A stretch of 64,000 nt of DNA from Gammaproteobacteria bacterium (lineage in GTDB: Bacteria > Pseudomonadota > Gammaproteobacteria > Pseudomonadales > Azotimanducaceae): assembly GCA_026705345.1 (NCBI GenBank), contig JAPPAV010000063.1:1-64000 (forward strand). Direction: 5' to 3'. Below are positions 31,293 through 41,000 of the stretch, one piece after another. The notes under the pieces are model-generated. The model saw only the letters and a program-made list of their open reading frames with translations. It did no database searches and had not been told where the DNA came from. Numbering within the stretch: position 1 is the first letter of the stretch; every line of letters starts with the position of its first letter. The translations under genes and the position numbers were made by a program.

Positions 31293-32540
31293 TCATCGCC
31301 AAAGCCGCGCGAAAGGCAGCGCAACGGCGTGCGGTCCCAGCGCCCACTCGACCTCTCCTTGGTGGATGACATAGCCTGAACTCACCTTGGCACCCAGGTC
31401 TGCTCGAAGGCTGGCAATGGCGCTCGCCATGGCGGGCCGCGGTGTGGCCGACAGTTTGACCTCGATGGGAACAAGGGTTTCGCCGTGTTCGACGACGAAG
31501 TCCACCTCCGAGCCTGCGGACGTTCGCCAGAAATGAACGCGAGGCTCTTCTCCCCGGTGCCAGTAGGTGCGCAGAATCTCCGACAGAACGGCAGTCTCGA
31601 ACAAGGTGCCGTTCATCGGGCCGAAAGCGGCAGCGTCCGGATCGCGAAGGCCGGTCAGGAAACACAGCATGCCCGTGTCTGTGAAGTAGACCTTCGGCGT
31701 CTTGACCAGGCGCTTGCCGATGTTGGCGAAGTAGGGTCGCAGGACGACAACTTGGAAGCTCGCCTCCAGCGCTGACAGCCAGGCCTTGGCCGTGTTGAGG
31801 GCAATGCCGAGGTCACGGGAGAGGTCGGTGAGGTTGAGCAGTTGCCCGCTGCGGGCGGCCAGCGCCCGCAGGAAGTCCTGGAACTGGGTCAGGTCGCCTA
31901 CTTGGCGTAGCGTGCGCAGATCCCTTTCCACGTAGGTCTGCATGTAGCTACGCTGCCACAGCGCGAAATCGCGGTTCGCATCGAGCGCGACCTCAGGGTA
32001 GCCGCCGCGCAGTATGTTGCGCCACAGGAAATCGGGACCGGGTAGGCTGCCTCGACGCCTGCTGACAATCTCCCAAGGCAATCGCCTTGCGGGTGCGCGA
32101 TCCAGTTCCCGGTGCGAGAACGGCAGGAGGCGCAATATCGCCGCCCGACCGGCAAGAGTCTCGGACACACCCTCCATCAGCAGGAGGTTCTGGGATCCCG
32201 TGAGCACATACTGGCCGCTTCGGTGTCGGTGAGCATCCACCTGCTCCTTGACGTAGGTCAGCAGTTCGGGGACACGCTGCACCTCGTCGAATACCGCCGG
32301 CGGCGGATACTGCCGGAGTAGTGCGCGGGGGTCCGCCGCGAAGGCTGCCTGCAAATCCGGGGCGTCGAGCGACAGGTACCGATGGTCGGGGAACAAACGG
32401 CGCAACAGCGTCGTCTTGCCGGATTGCCGCGGTCCGGTGACGACGACAACAGGAAACTCGCGGCAAGCACGGCGGATCACCGGCCCCAAGGAGCGGGCGA
32501 CATATGTTCCCGGCGACTTAGCCATCTTGCAATTGTGCAT
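31293..32540 (-). CDS. ATP-binding protein, AAA/DUF4143 family
   Basis: VVVTGPRQSGKTTLLRRLFPDHRYLSLDAPDLQAAFAADPRALL...DEVQRVPELLTYVKEQVD...GSQNLLLMEGVSETLAGRAAILRLLPFS. Confidence 0.93.
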   Translation of the reverse strand: MHNCKMAKSPGTYVARSLGPVIRRACREFPVVVVTGPRQSGKTTLLRRLFPDHRYLSLDAPDLQAAFAADPRALLRQYPPPAVFDEVQRVPELLTYVKEQVDAHRHRSGQYVLTGSQNLLLMEGVSETLAGRAAILRLLPFSHRELDRAPARRLPWEIVSRRRGSLPGPDFLWRNILRGGYPEVALDANRDFALWQRSYMQTYVERDLRTLRQVGDLTQFQDFLRALAARSGQLLNLTDLSRDLGIALNTAKAWLSALEASFQVVVLRPYFANIGKRLVKTPKVYFTDTGMLCFLTGLRDPDAAAFGPMNGTLFETAVLSEILRTYWHRGEEPRVHFWRTSAGSEVDFVVEHGETLVPIEVKLSATPRPAMASAIASLRADLGAKVSSGYVIHQGEVEWALGPHAVALPFARLWR

Positions 32541-32617
32541 TTGGAATGCAAGATTGCAAGCATGTTGTTTGGTTCCGGCTAACCTTGGGGGCCGATGGTA
32601 CGACTATAGGGCGCCGA

Positions 32618-32868
32618 GGCCGATCAATGCCCTCGACAACAGCCACGGCTCGACGGCACGACTTGTCAAGGCGTTCTTCAGCGGCACGCGTCGCTCCAAT
32701 GGGATGGGAACGGCCCACGACGTCCCGAACAACCGGAACGGCGCCGCGCCGGATGGCCGCAACTGCGCGGGTTGCCACCTGCTCGATCCGGCGCAGGGTC
32801 TGTTCGGCACCGGCGGCAACGCGTCGCACGGCGGCGAAGTCCTGATCCTCAAGGTGCCCCATCAAGGG
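32618..32868 (+). pseudogene. Fragment of a cytochrome-c-type protein (CxxCH) on the strand opposite a truncated PIN toxin
   Basis: PINALDNSHGSTARLVKAFFSGTRRSNGMGTAHDVPNNRNGAAPDGRNCAGCHLLDPAQGLFGTGGNASHGGEVLILKVPH; CxxCH codons at 32764-32778. Confidence 0.65.
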
Positions 32869-33159
32869 GATGGGCGTGCCGGCGTTTCGAAGCGACACGA
32901 AGACGCGGGCATAGTGACGGACGGTCGTCGAGATGACGTCGAGCACGTTGACGAACGGCTCTGCCAGCAACTCCGCGAGTACGCGCTGGTTCTCGGCGGC
33001 GCGGCTTCCACGTTCGAACGCTGCTTCCAGTTCTCCAAGCACGATCACGGGGATGGAAGCCTGAACGGCGGCGGTGAGGCTCGCAAGTACCTCGGGGTGT
33101 CCCTTGCGGAGGTGTGAGTAGGCGCTGGTGTCGAGGACGAGTCGGTCGATCGCCCTCAT
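32868..33159 (-). pseudogene. PIN-domain toxin (VapC-like), apparently truncated; residual ORF runs on to 32518
   Basis: MRAIDRLVLDTSAYSHLRKGHPEVLASLTAAVQASIPVIVLGELEAAFERGSRAAENQRVLAELLAEPFVNVLDVISTTVRHYARVFVSLRNAGTPIP then unrelated sequence instead of the expected NDxWIAA segment. Confidence 0.7.
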
Positions 33160-33401
33160 CTCCAATCCGTTCGGTCGATCACCCGCTGTTCCGCCAAGGC
33201 GGTGTCGAACTCCTTCGCGTCGTCCTCCGTCCAAGTCGCGTAGTGGAGCAGGCGAGCGCGACGGGGGTCCGGGCCGACGGCTTCCCGAAGCACATGCAAC
33301 ACGGTCGCATTCAGGCTCTCGCCCCGCTCGCTGCTGATGGCGCGCAGCCGTGACGCGAGGTCTGCGTCCACGTTGCGAATCGTCAGTTGGGTTGAAGGCA
33401 T
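33156..33401 (-). CDS. Ribbon-helix-helix (FitA/VapB-like) antitoxin
   Basis: MPSTQLTIRNVDADLASRLRAISSERGESLNATVLHVLREAVG; stop overlaps start of PIN gene (ATGA). Confidence 0.85.
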   Translation of the reverse strand: MPSTQLTIRNVDADLASRLRAISSERGESLNATVLHVLREAVGPDPRRARLLHYATWTEDDAKEFDTALAEQRVIDRTDWR

Positions 33402-33570
33402 GACAGCGCGACTATGAAGTCACGATGTCATCATGGCAACGTGAAAAAACCGTTTGGGTTCCGCCCGCCATAGTGTCAGTGGTGATGGGCGGCTCGACCG
33501 TGGCTAGATCTGCACACGGCATATGTCTGTGATATACCGATGGCGTTTCTCGTTGGGGAAGGATCGGGCG

Positions 33571-33804
33571 ATGGAGGCTACCGCCAAACTGTTCACGAAC
33601 GGTCGCAGCCAGGCCGTGCGAATTCCCAAGGCACTTCAATTCGAAGGTATCAGCGAGGTCGTCCTCCGCCGAGAGGGCGACGCACTCCTCCTCGTACCCG
33701 TCCGCAAGAGTTGGGAGTCGTTCGCCGAAGAGGCTCCGCCGGTCGACGGCGACTTCATGGCGGAACGGCCTGATCTAATGGTCGCCCGACCCGTCGATCT
33801 GTAG
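33571..33804 (+). CDS. vapB: VapB-type (AbrB/SpoVT fold) antitoxin
   Basis: MEATAKLFTNGRSQAVRIPKALQFEGISEVVLRREGDALLLVPV. Confidence 0.93.
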   Translation: MEATAKLFTNGRSQAVRIPKALQFEGISEVVLRREGDALLLVPVRKSWESFAEEAPPVDGDFMAERPDLMVARPVDL

Positions 33805-33868
33805 AGGATAACGGACGGCACACGTTGCGCAGCAATCCTAGTCGTACGCAGTTTCGCCGCCCAGATGT

Positions 33869-34276
33869 ATGCCATACATGCTTGACACGGACATATGCAG
33901 CTACGTCATTCGGAACCGGGATGCGCGTCTGCTTAGAACGATGCAGACGAGGGCCCGTTCCGGCGTCGGCATCTGCATTTCCGCCATCACCTACGCGGAA
34001 TTGCAGCTTGACGCACAGCGATCCGCGAGCGTGGCGCGGCATGCCGAGGCGATTCGGTCGTTCTGCGACCGGCTGACAGATGTGTTGGCATGGGACAGAC
34101 CGGCGGCCGACGAGTTGGCCCGCATCCAAGCGGAACTCTTCGCGGGAGGCACGCCGATCGGCAACAACGATGCCATGATTGCGGCCCACGCCTTGAGCGT
34201 CGGGTGCATCTTGGTTACGAACAACCCGCGCCACTTCGCGAAGGTTCTAGGCCTTGATCTGGAGAAATGGATTTAG
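33869..34276 (+). CDS. vapC: VapC-type PIN ribonuclease toxin
   Basis: MPYMLDTDICSYVIRNRD...ISAITYAELQ...GTPIGNNDAMIAAHALSVGCILVTNNPRHFAKVLGLDLEKW. Confidence 0.95.
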   Translation: MPYMLDTDICSYVIRNRDARLLRTMQTRARSGVGICISAITYAELQLDAQRSASVARHAEAIRSFCDRLTDVLAWDRPAADELARIQAELFAGGTPIGNNDAMIAAHALSVGCILVTNNPRHFAKVLGLDLEKWI

Positions 34277-34409
34277 CCTGGGGTCGCTTGCGACCTCTGG
34301 TTGTCCCCCGCGTTCCGGCGATCCATTGCGACAATTGCGATCCATTGCGGCTTGTCGTTGAAAGTAACCGCACATACAATGCGCCGCGCTTTTCGCCGCG
34401 CACGGTCGT

Positions 34410-34485
34410 GGGTCGTTAGCTCAGTCGGTAGAGCACCGGGCTTTTAACCCGTTGGTCCTGGGTTCGAGCCCCAGACGGCCCACCA
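34410..34485 (+). tRNA. tRNA-Lys (anticodon TTT), CCA encoded
   Basis: gggtcgttagctcagtcggtagagcaccgggcttttaacccgttggtcctgggttcgagccccagacggcccacca; cloverleaf arms and T-loop GGTTCGAGCCC. Confidence 0.97.
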
Positions 34486-34498
34486 ATCCTCCCGTCAC

Positions 34499-35698
34499 CT
34501 AGCTGGCCAGGCCCTTGGCGATTGCGAAGGCGCGTTTCGCGTCCGCTTGCAGGCGAGCGTCCGCCAGGAAGTCGTAGGCCGTCATCGCCAAGGCCTTGGC
34601 GCCGTCCAACGCCGCCTTGTCTCCCATCTCGGAACCCGCGTACTTGGCGAACTCGGGGTTGTGGATGACCACGGCCGGGGGTGCGGCGGCGAGCATCGGG
34701 TGGATGGACGGTACGCGATGGCTGACGTTGCCCATGTCGGTGCTGCCGGCGCCGGACAGGTTGCGTTCCTCGGCGGATGCGAACTTCCGACCGAGCCTCT
34801 CGGCATTGGCTTGGAAGGCAGCCGCCAGCGGCCAGTTGGTGTTGATGTCCAGGTAGTCGACGGCGCCCCAGTTCATCTCGACCTCGCAGCCGCTCGCTTT
34901 GGCCCCGGCCTCGAAACAGGCTTTGACCCGGGGCTTCAAGGCCTCGAGGTCCTCGGCGTTCTTGGCACGCACGTAGAACTCGCCGGCGGCGCGGTCGGGG
35001 ACGATGTTGGGCGCCTGGCCGCCGTCGGTCACGATGCCGTGTATGCGCTCGGAGTGGCGGATGTGCTGGCGCAGGTTGGAGATGGCCTGGTAGGCCAGCA
35101 GCAAGCCGTCGAGCGCGTTGCGACCCTTGTGCGGCATGGCGGAGGCGTGGGCCGAGCGCCCGTGGTACACAACGTCCACCTCGGCGACGCAGATGGACGC
35201 CATGGTGGCGAGATTGATGCCGGCGGGATGCATCATCATCGCCGCGTCGACGTTCTCGAACGCGCCCTTGCGGGCCATCAGTTCCTTGCCGCCGCCTTTC
35301 TCCTCGGCGGGGGTGCCGAGCAGCGTCACCCGCCCGGGCAATTCGTTGCGTAGGGACTGGAGGGCGAGCGCCGCACCCAGCGCGGACGTGGCGATCAGGT
35401 TGTGCCCGCACGCGTGGCCGATCCCGGGCAGGGCATCGTACTCGGCCAGGACGGCGACGTTCGGATTGGGGTGTCCACCATCGGGCCCGAACGTCGCCTC
35501 GAAGGCGGTCGTGAGGCCGTAGCTTCCCGTCTCAACCTCGAGACCGTGTTCGCGGGCGGTTGCCACGAGGAGTGCCGCGGCGCGCGTTTCCTGGAAAGCC
35601 AGTTCGGGGTTGGCATGGATTTCCCGGGAAACCGCCACAAGTTCCGGGGCCAAGGCGTCGACCGCGGCGCAGAGAGTTTGCTTGGCCGAATCAGGCAT
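34499..35698 (-). CDS. M20-family amidohydrolase
   Basis: REIHANPELAFQETRAAALL...VAVLAEYDALPGIGHACGHNLIATSALGAA...GTPAEEKGGGK; track start is over-extended, ATG at 35698 preferred. Confidence 0.93.
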   Translation of the reverse strand: MPDSAKQTLCAAVDALAPELVAVSREIHANPELAFQETRAAALLVATAREHGLEVETGSYGLTTAFEATFGPDGGHPNPNVAVLAEYDALPGIGHACGHNLIATSALGAALALQSLRNELPGRVTLLGTPAEEKGGGKELMARKGAFENVDAAMMMHPAGINLATMASICVAEVDVVYHGRSAHASAMPHKGRNALDGLLLAYQAISNLRQHIRHSERIHGIVTDGGQAPNIVPDRAAGEFYVRAKNAEDLEALKPRVKACFEAGAKASGCEVEMNWGAVDYLDINTNWPLAAAFQANAERLGRKFASAEERNLSGAGSTDMGNVSHRVPSIHPMLAAAPPAVVIHNPEFAKYAGSEMGDKAALDGAKALAMTAYDFLADARLQADAKRAFAIAKGLAS

Positions 35699-35803
35699 CT
35701 TTCTTTTGTTACCGAACCCAGGTGGGAAGGCGCACGCTACGACGACACAATGGTCATCGTCAACGGCGCTATGGAGATCGGCTTCTGCGATAATCCATTG
35801 AGC

Positions 35804-36580
35804 ATGAGACTGACCAAGCTCAGCCGCTCCATCGAAGGCAAGGTGGCCATCGTCACCGGCGCGGCCAGCGGCATGGGCAAGGCCACGGCCGCGCTGTTTG
35901 CGGACGAAGGCGCGAAGGTGGCAGCGCTCGACATCAACGCGGAACCCCTCGAGGCTGTGGTTCACGAGATCGCCGACGCGGGCTATCCGGTGAAGGGGTG
36001 GACCTTGAACGTCGCCGATCTCGACGCGATCAACCACGTCATCCCGGAAGTGGCCGCTCACTTCGGCGGCATCGACATCGTCGTCAACAACGCCGGCATC
36101 GGTGCCGGTGGGCCCGTGGACGGCGACGAATACGAGGCAACCTGGCGGCGAGCGTTCGACGTACTCCTCACCGCCCATGTGCGCATCGTCCGCGCGGCAT
36201 TGCCCTACCTTCGTGAGTCGTCTGGCGGGCGGATCGTCAATATCGCCTCCACCGAAGGCCTGGGCGCGACGAAACGATCCAGTCCCTATACCGCTGCGAA
36301 ACACGGCGTGATCGGTTTGACGCGGTCTCTCGCCGTTGAGTTCGGCACTGAGAACATCACCGTTAACTGCGTCTGTCCCGGGCCCGTCCACACGGGGCTG
36401 ACGGAGTCCATTCCGGAAGCGGACAAGCGCGAGTTCGCCCGTCGACGGGTCGCGCTCCGACGCTACGCGGATCCGGAAGAGGTCGCCCACGCGACCTTGA
36501 GCCTGGTGCTTCCCGCTGCACAATACATCACGGGCGTGGCCTTGCCCGTGGATGGAGGTCTAACGATCAGAAACGCTTGA
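35804..36580 (+). CDS. Short-chain dehydrogenase/reductase
   Basis: KVAIVTGAASGMGKATAALFADEG...NNAGIGAGG...STEGLGATKRSSPYTAAKHGVIGLTRSLAVEFG. Confidence 0.95.
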   Translation: MRLTKLSRSIEGKVAIVTGAASGMGKATAALFADEGAKVAALDINAEPLEAVVHEIADAGYPVKGWTLNVADLDAINHVIPEVAAHFGGIDIVVNNAGIGAGGPVDGDEYEATWRRAFDVLLTAHVRIVRAALPYLRESSGGRIVNIASTEGLGATKRSSPYTAAKHGVIGLTRSLAVEFGTENITVNCVCPGPVHTGLTESIPEADKREFARRRVALRRYADPEEVAHATLSLVLPAAQYITGVALPVDGGLTIRNA

Positions 36581-37776
36581 GAGCGACTTCGAGGGTGGTT
36601 GCGATGTCCGAACCCAACAGAATGCCACGCGATTTGCCCCGTCTCGAGGCGGGGAGCGACAGCATCCATATCAACTGGCCCAATGGGCAGCAAAGTCGAC
36701 ATCTCTACTATTGGCTGCGCGAAAACTGCCATTGTTCGCATTGCACGCATCCCGATGCCTGGGAGCGGATGCTGGACTTCCTTGCCGTTCCGCTCACCAT
36801 CGCGCCGGCCTCGATTTCCTCCGACGAAGACGGCGTGCATATCCAGTGGCCGCCGCACGACGCCACCTGCCACGGCAGCCACTACAGTTGGACGTGGCTC
36901 GACTTGCACCGGGCCGAGGGTTCCGCCCGCTTGGACCAAAAACGCCGCGCACGGGCTTGGCCGACGAGCAAGCTGGACAAGGCGTCGCTGTCGGTGGACT
37001 ACGGCGAAGCCATGACCGGCGACGCGGGCTTGCTGCGGCTTCTTTCCCATGTCGACGACACGGGGATTGGCTTCGTTACCGGAATGCCCGTGGAGGAACG
37101 CACGGTGATGGCGCTCGCCGAACGCATCGCCTTCATCGAGGAGTCGCACTTCGGCCGCTACTTCCGCGTCGAATCGAAGCCCAACGCCGAGAATCTCGCC
37201 TATACGCCGCGTGCGCTGCTCCCGCACAACGATCTCGGCAGCCGACGGCACCCGCCGGGGATCCAGTTCCTTCACTGCCTCGTCAACGACGCGACCGGCG
37301 GCGAGAGCGTGCTGGTGGATTCCATCGCTTGTGCCGACGAACTACGCCGCGCCGACTGCGCTGGCTTCGAACTCCTGAGCAGGTGCCCGGTCACGTTCTC
37401 GTCGATCGCCGACGACTGGCACATCGTCAACCGGGCGACGGTGATCGATGTGGACGAGGACGGCGACATCCTGGGCACCCGCTGCCACCCGGCGTTGCTG
37501 GGTCCGGTCGACATCGAGCCAGAGCGGCAGATGGACTTCTACCGCGCCTTTCGCAAACTCCTCGAGATAGCGACCAGCCGGGAACTGCAGTTCCGGTTCC
37601 GGTTGGCCGCCGGCGAGTGCCAGGTATTCGACAACCACCGCATCATGCATGCCCGGAGCGCCTTCGACCCGGCGAGCGGCCACCGCCTGTTCGAGGGCTG
37701 CTACGTCTGTCGCGACGACTTCCTGAGCCGCTTGGAGGTGCTGCGACGGCGGGGGCGAGACTTCCGCGCCCGCTAG
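36577..37776 (+). CDS. Gamma-butyrobetaine-hydroxylase-like 2-oxoglutarate dioxygenase (TauD fold, N-terminal Zn domain)
   Basis: YYWLRENCHCSHCTHPDAWERM (Zn domain), LLPHNDLGSRRHPPGIQFLHCL, CQVFDNHRIMHARSAFDPASGHRLFEGCY. Confidence 0.9.
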   Translation: MRATSRVVAMSEPNRMPRDLPRLEAGSDSIHINWPNGQQSRHLYYWLRENCHCSHCTHPDAWERMLDFLAVPLTIAPASISSDEDGVHIQWPPHDATCHGSHYSWTWLDLHRAEGSARLDQKRRARAWPTSKLDKASLSVDYGEAMTGDAGLLRLLSHVDDTGIGFVTGMPVEERTVMALAERIAFIEESHFGRYFRVESKPNAENLAYTPRALLPHNDLGSRRHPPGIQFLHCLVNDATGGESVLVDSIACADELRRADCAGFELLSRCPVTFSSIADDWHIVNRATVIDVDEDGDILGTRCHPALLGPVDIEPERQMDFYRAFRKLLEIATSRELQFRFRLAAGECQVFDNHRIMHARSAFDPASGHRLFEGCYVCRDDFLSRLEVLRRRGRDFRAR

Positions 37777-37960
37777 CGTTCTTGACGGGCGCCTGTCTGC
37801 ACATTTGAACCAAGTTTCATGCAAGGCCGCGCCCTCTGCACGGTTGAGCAAGGATACTCACGAAGCGCCCGCGGGCGACGAAGGCCCCGTAGGGGCGAGG
37901 CTATCGCGCCCGTAGGGCGCGCCCTCGCCCGCGTTCGCGACACAAAAGGCCTCGGTTCGA

Positions 37961-37994
37961 ACGGGGCGGGACGGGACAAGCCCGTCCCCTACGG
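37961..37994. repeat. Copy of the GGGACGGGACAAGCCCGTCCCCTACGG hairpin repeat
   Basis: acggggcgggacgggacaagcccgtcccctacgg; preceded by GCGCCCGTAGGGCGCG palindrome. Confidence 0.9.
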
Positions 37995-38019
37995 ACGGCT
38001 CGCGAGACGCGCTGAGGGG

Positions 38020-41000
38020 TCAATCGAGCGGTACCCAGCGGATCGCGTCCGCGATCACCATCTCGCCGTCGGTGCGGTTCGACACTTCGAGACGGACGTT
38101 CGTCGAGACGAATTCGAACTCGTCGATCTTGTTCCAGCCGACCTCCGCCGAGGTCCCGTCGTAGGCGATCTCCACTTCCAGATCGTCGGCGACCACGGTC
38201 ATCGCCAGCGTGCCGAGGGCGCCGTACCATGGACCCCAAAGGGCAAGCCCGTGCCGGTCGGGCACGTGGTAGTCCAGTCGCCATCGACCCGGTTCCGGCA
38301 GTTCGGCGGCGAAGATGGCGACGGCGGAACCGTCACCCGGGATGGAACCAGCCACGGTATGCCGGTACTTGCCCCAGCCCGTGGCGATGGTGGCCCGGCT
38401 CCACTCCCCGGCGCGCTGGGTGGCCACCGGCAATCCCTGGTCGTATTCGCGCTGCCGACCCAGGCCGATTAGCGCCGCCACGATCCGACGACCGGTGTCG
38501 TCGGCACGGTCCTCCACCGAGAACCCGGCATCGAGATCGTCGATCACGATACCCTCGGAAGCGGGGGTCCATGCGCTTGGCTGCGAGCCGACAAGCGGTT
38601 CTCTGGGAGAATCCTCGGACGGTTCGATTCGGTCGAATTCTATTCGCACAGGCAGTCTGTTCAACGCCAGGTAGGGTTCCAACCAAAGTCGCTCCGGGGG
38701 ACGGGGTGTGACGATGCCCACTTCCACCGCTGCGTTGCCCGGAATGCGTATCGGATCGCTGGGCACCTGCCGGAAAAACTGATGATGGCTCACGCGAACG
38801 AGCCCTGGAACCGGCTCGCCGTTGCGGACGTGAAAACGGGTCTCGTAGCGCGGTCGACCCTCCCCATCGTCGGCTATGCGGACCACCCGGGCACGGGAGA
38901 CCATGAACCCCGGCAGCGCGGTTTCGTTCAGCCAGTCGCCGATCAGACCCGACAGATCGACGCCGACCGCGGATGCCGCCGCGTTGAAGTCCCGGGCGTC
39001 GAAGGTTCCGCCTGCATGGCGACGGCGCAACTCCGCGAGGAAGGCAGCCGAACGGCTTCTCCCCATTCCCTCGAAGAGCGACAGCACCGCAGCCCGGGCG
39101 CGCAATCCGAAGGCGCGGATCGCCTGGCTTGGATTGCTCTCGAGGTCCAACTCGACAAGCGAGGTACTGGCGGCTCGTTCCCACATCGACGGCACCACGT
39201 ACTGGTCCGTGACGAACCCCCGCCGGGTCTCGCTCTGGAACTGGTTCCGCAAGCCGCGAACCATCTGCGTGACCGTCGAACCGAAGCTCGCATCGGCACT
39301 GAAATCATGCGCGGTGTAGATCGTTGGGTTGATGACCCGCGAACTCGTCGTGTTGAGGATTTCGATGCCAAGTTCTTCGCAGACGTAGTCGAGCGCCTGC
39401 GCACCCGGACCATCGGCCGTGGTCTGGAGACCCACTAGGTTTCGCGCCAAGGCGCGGGAGGCGCTGCCGGGATCGATGAACGTCCTGAACAGGGTCTCGA
39501 GCCGCTGGACCTTGAATGCCTCGGTGCCGCCGGGGATTCCCGTCGGGAGGGAGTCGAATCGCCCTAGGTCCGAATAGGGGAAGCCGTGTTCTCGGAGCAG
39601 CAGCATGCCGGGTAACGCCATGGCGGTGTCAAGCCGCGAACCCCCGCCGTAGGTTCGAAGATAGGTGGGAATCTCGACGACGCTGAAGCCGTCGTAGGGA
39701 TAGGGGATACCCATCTCGACCGCCTCCTCGAAGATCCTCTCAAGTCGCGATTCGATGAGATCGGCGACGTCCGCGAAGTGGCGAAGTGGGCGCCGATGGT
39801 CGGGATGGAGCAGCAGCTCGAGTTCCACCCCGGCGGCTTCTATTGCATGGGGTTCGAAGCGCGACGCGAAGAGTCCGACTTCGCGCACCGGGGCAGCCGG
39901 ACGGAATCGGTAGCTGCCATCGTCCTGACGGTGACGCCGGCCGGGACCGGCGACCAGCCACCCGTCTGGCGCCGTGACCGTGAGATCCACCGTCGGAAAG
40001 TGTCCTCGGGGAACCCCGTCGATATTCGGCCCGGGAACCGGTAGCCAGCGCAGCCCGGGCATGAGCGCCACGTAGCGTTTCCCGAAGATGCCGCCCGCGG
40101 TACCTAGCCAGAGGATTCCATTGCGGCTCGACTCGCGCCGCCAGTCGACGGCGCTGTCCAAGTAGGCGAAATTCGCCTGGGGGATGCCGGATGCGACCAG
40201 GGCGAGCGTGGTCTTGGAGTCCTTCGTCAGGCCTTGGAGCGGTTCGACGACCAACAGGCCATTGCTATGCGTGAATGGCACTTCGGCGTTGCCGAGACTC
40301 ACCTCCGCGACGGCAAGGCCCGGATTGAAGCTGAACACGAGCGCGGTCGGATCGGCTGGCGCCAAGAGCCGCATCTCGATGTCGAATTCAAGAGCCGTGC
40401 CGGGATCGATTGCCACGGTGCCACGGATGTGCTCGACCGTGGGCCATCTGTCCGAGGGGATGCCCTGGTGGGAGGCGAGCCAAGCCTCGCGCACACGGAC
40501 GTCCTCGACGCAGTGGAGTACCACCACCCCCATGCCGCCAGCGCCCATTCCTGCCAATAGGACGCCAATGAGCAGGCGTCTGCCGGGCGAGCGACCGTCC
40601 GACCGTTCGTGCAGGGCTGCCGCCCAGACCACGAGCGCCCCGGCGACCAGCAGCAGTGAACCGCGCATCAGGTAGGTTTCGGCGCCGGCGAACCGGGGCG
40701 CCAGGTCCGATGCCAGGTTGTCGTGGATGTGGATCAGTGAAACCGCCGGCAGAAGGTACGCCGGGGTAAGCGCGAAACTCCACATGTGCAGGCCGAGTAG
40801 CGCCAAGGCAGCGATGGCGGTGGCCAGCCGTTTGCGCAGACCGACCGCCAGGAAGCCGACGACGGCACTCCACAGGAACAACGCCGGAATCGCGTCGACG
40901 AAGAGGAAGGTGAAGGTCGCCACGGGCTCGAGTGGGTCGACCCGCCAACCCAGTTCGCGCCCGAGTGTGCCGACCGTCTGAATGAGCAGTATCGCGCCGC

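Noticed and set aside
34286-34409. Possible att site / integrase beside tRNA-Lys
   Set aside because: No integrase ORF and no direct repeat of the tRNA 3' end that I could find by eye; left only as a test for the island hypothesis.
35699-36523. N-terminal extension of the 34499-36523 minus ORF
   Set aside because: Overlaps a clear SDR gene on the plus strand; M20 homology begins at the ATG at 35698.
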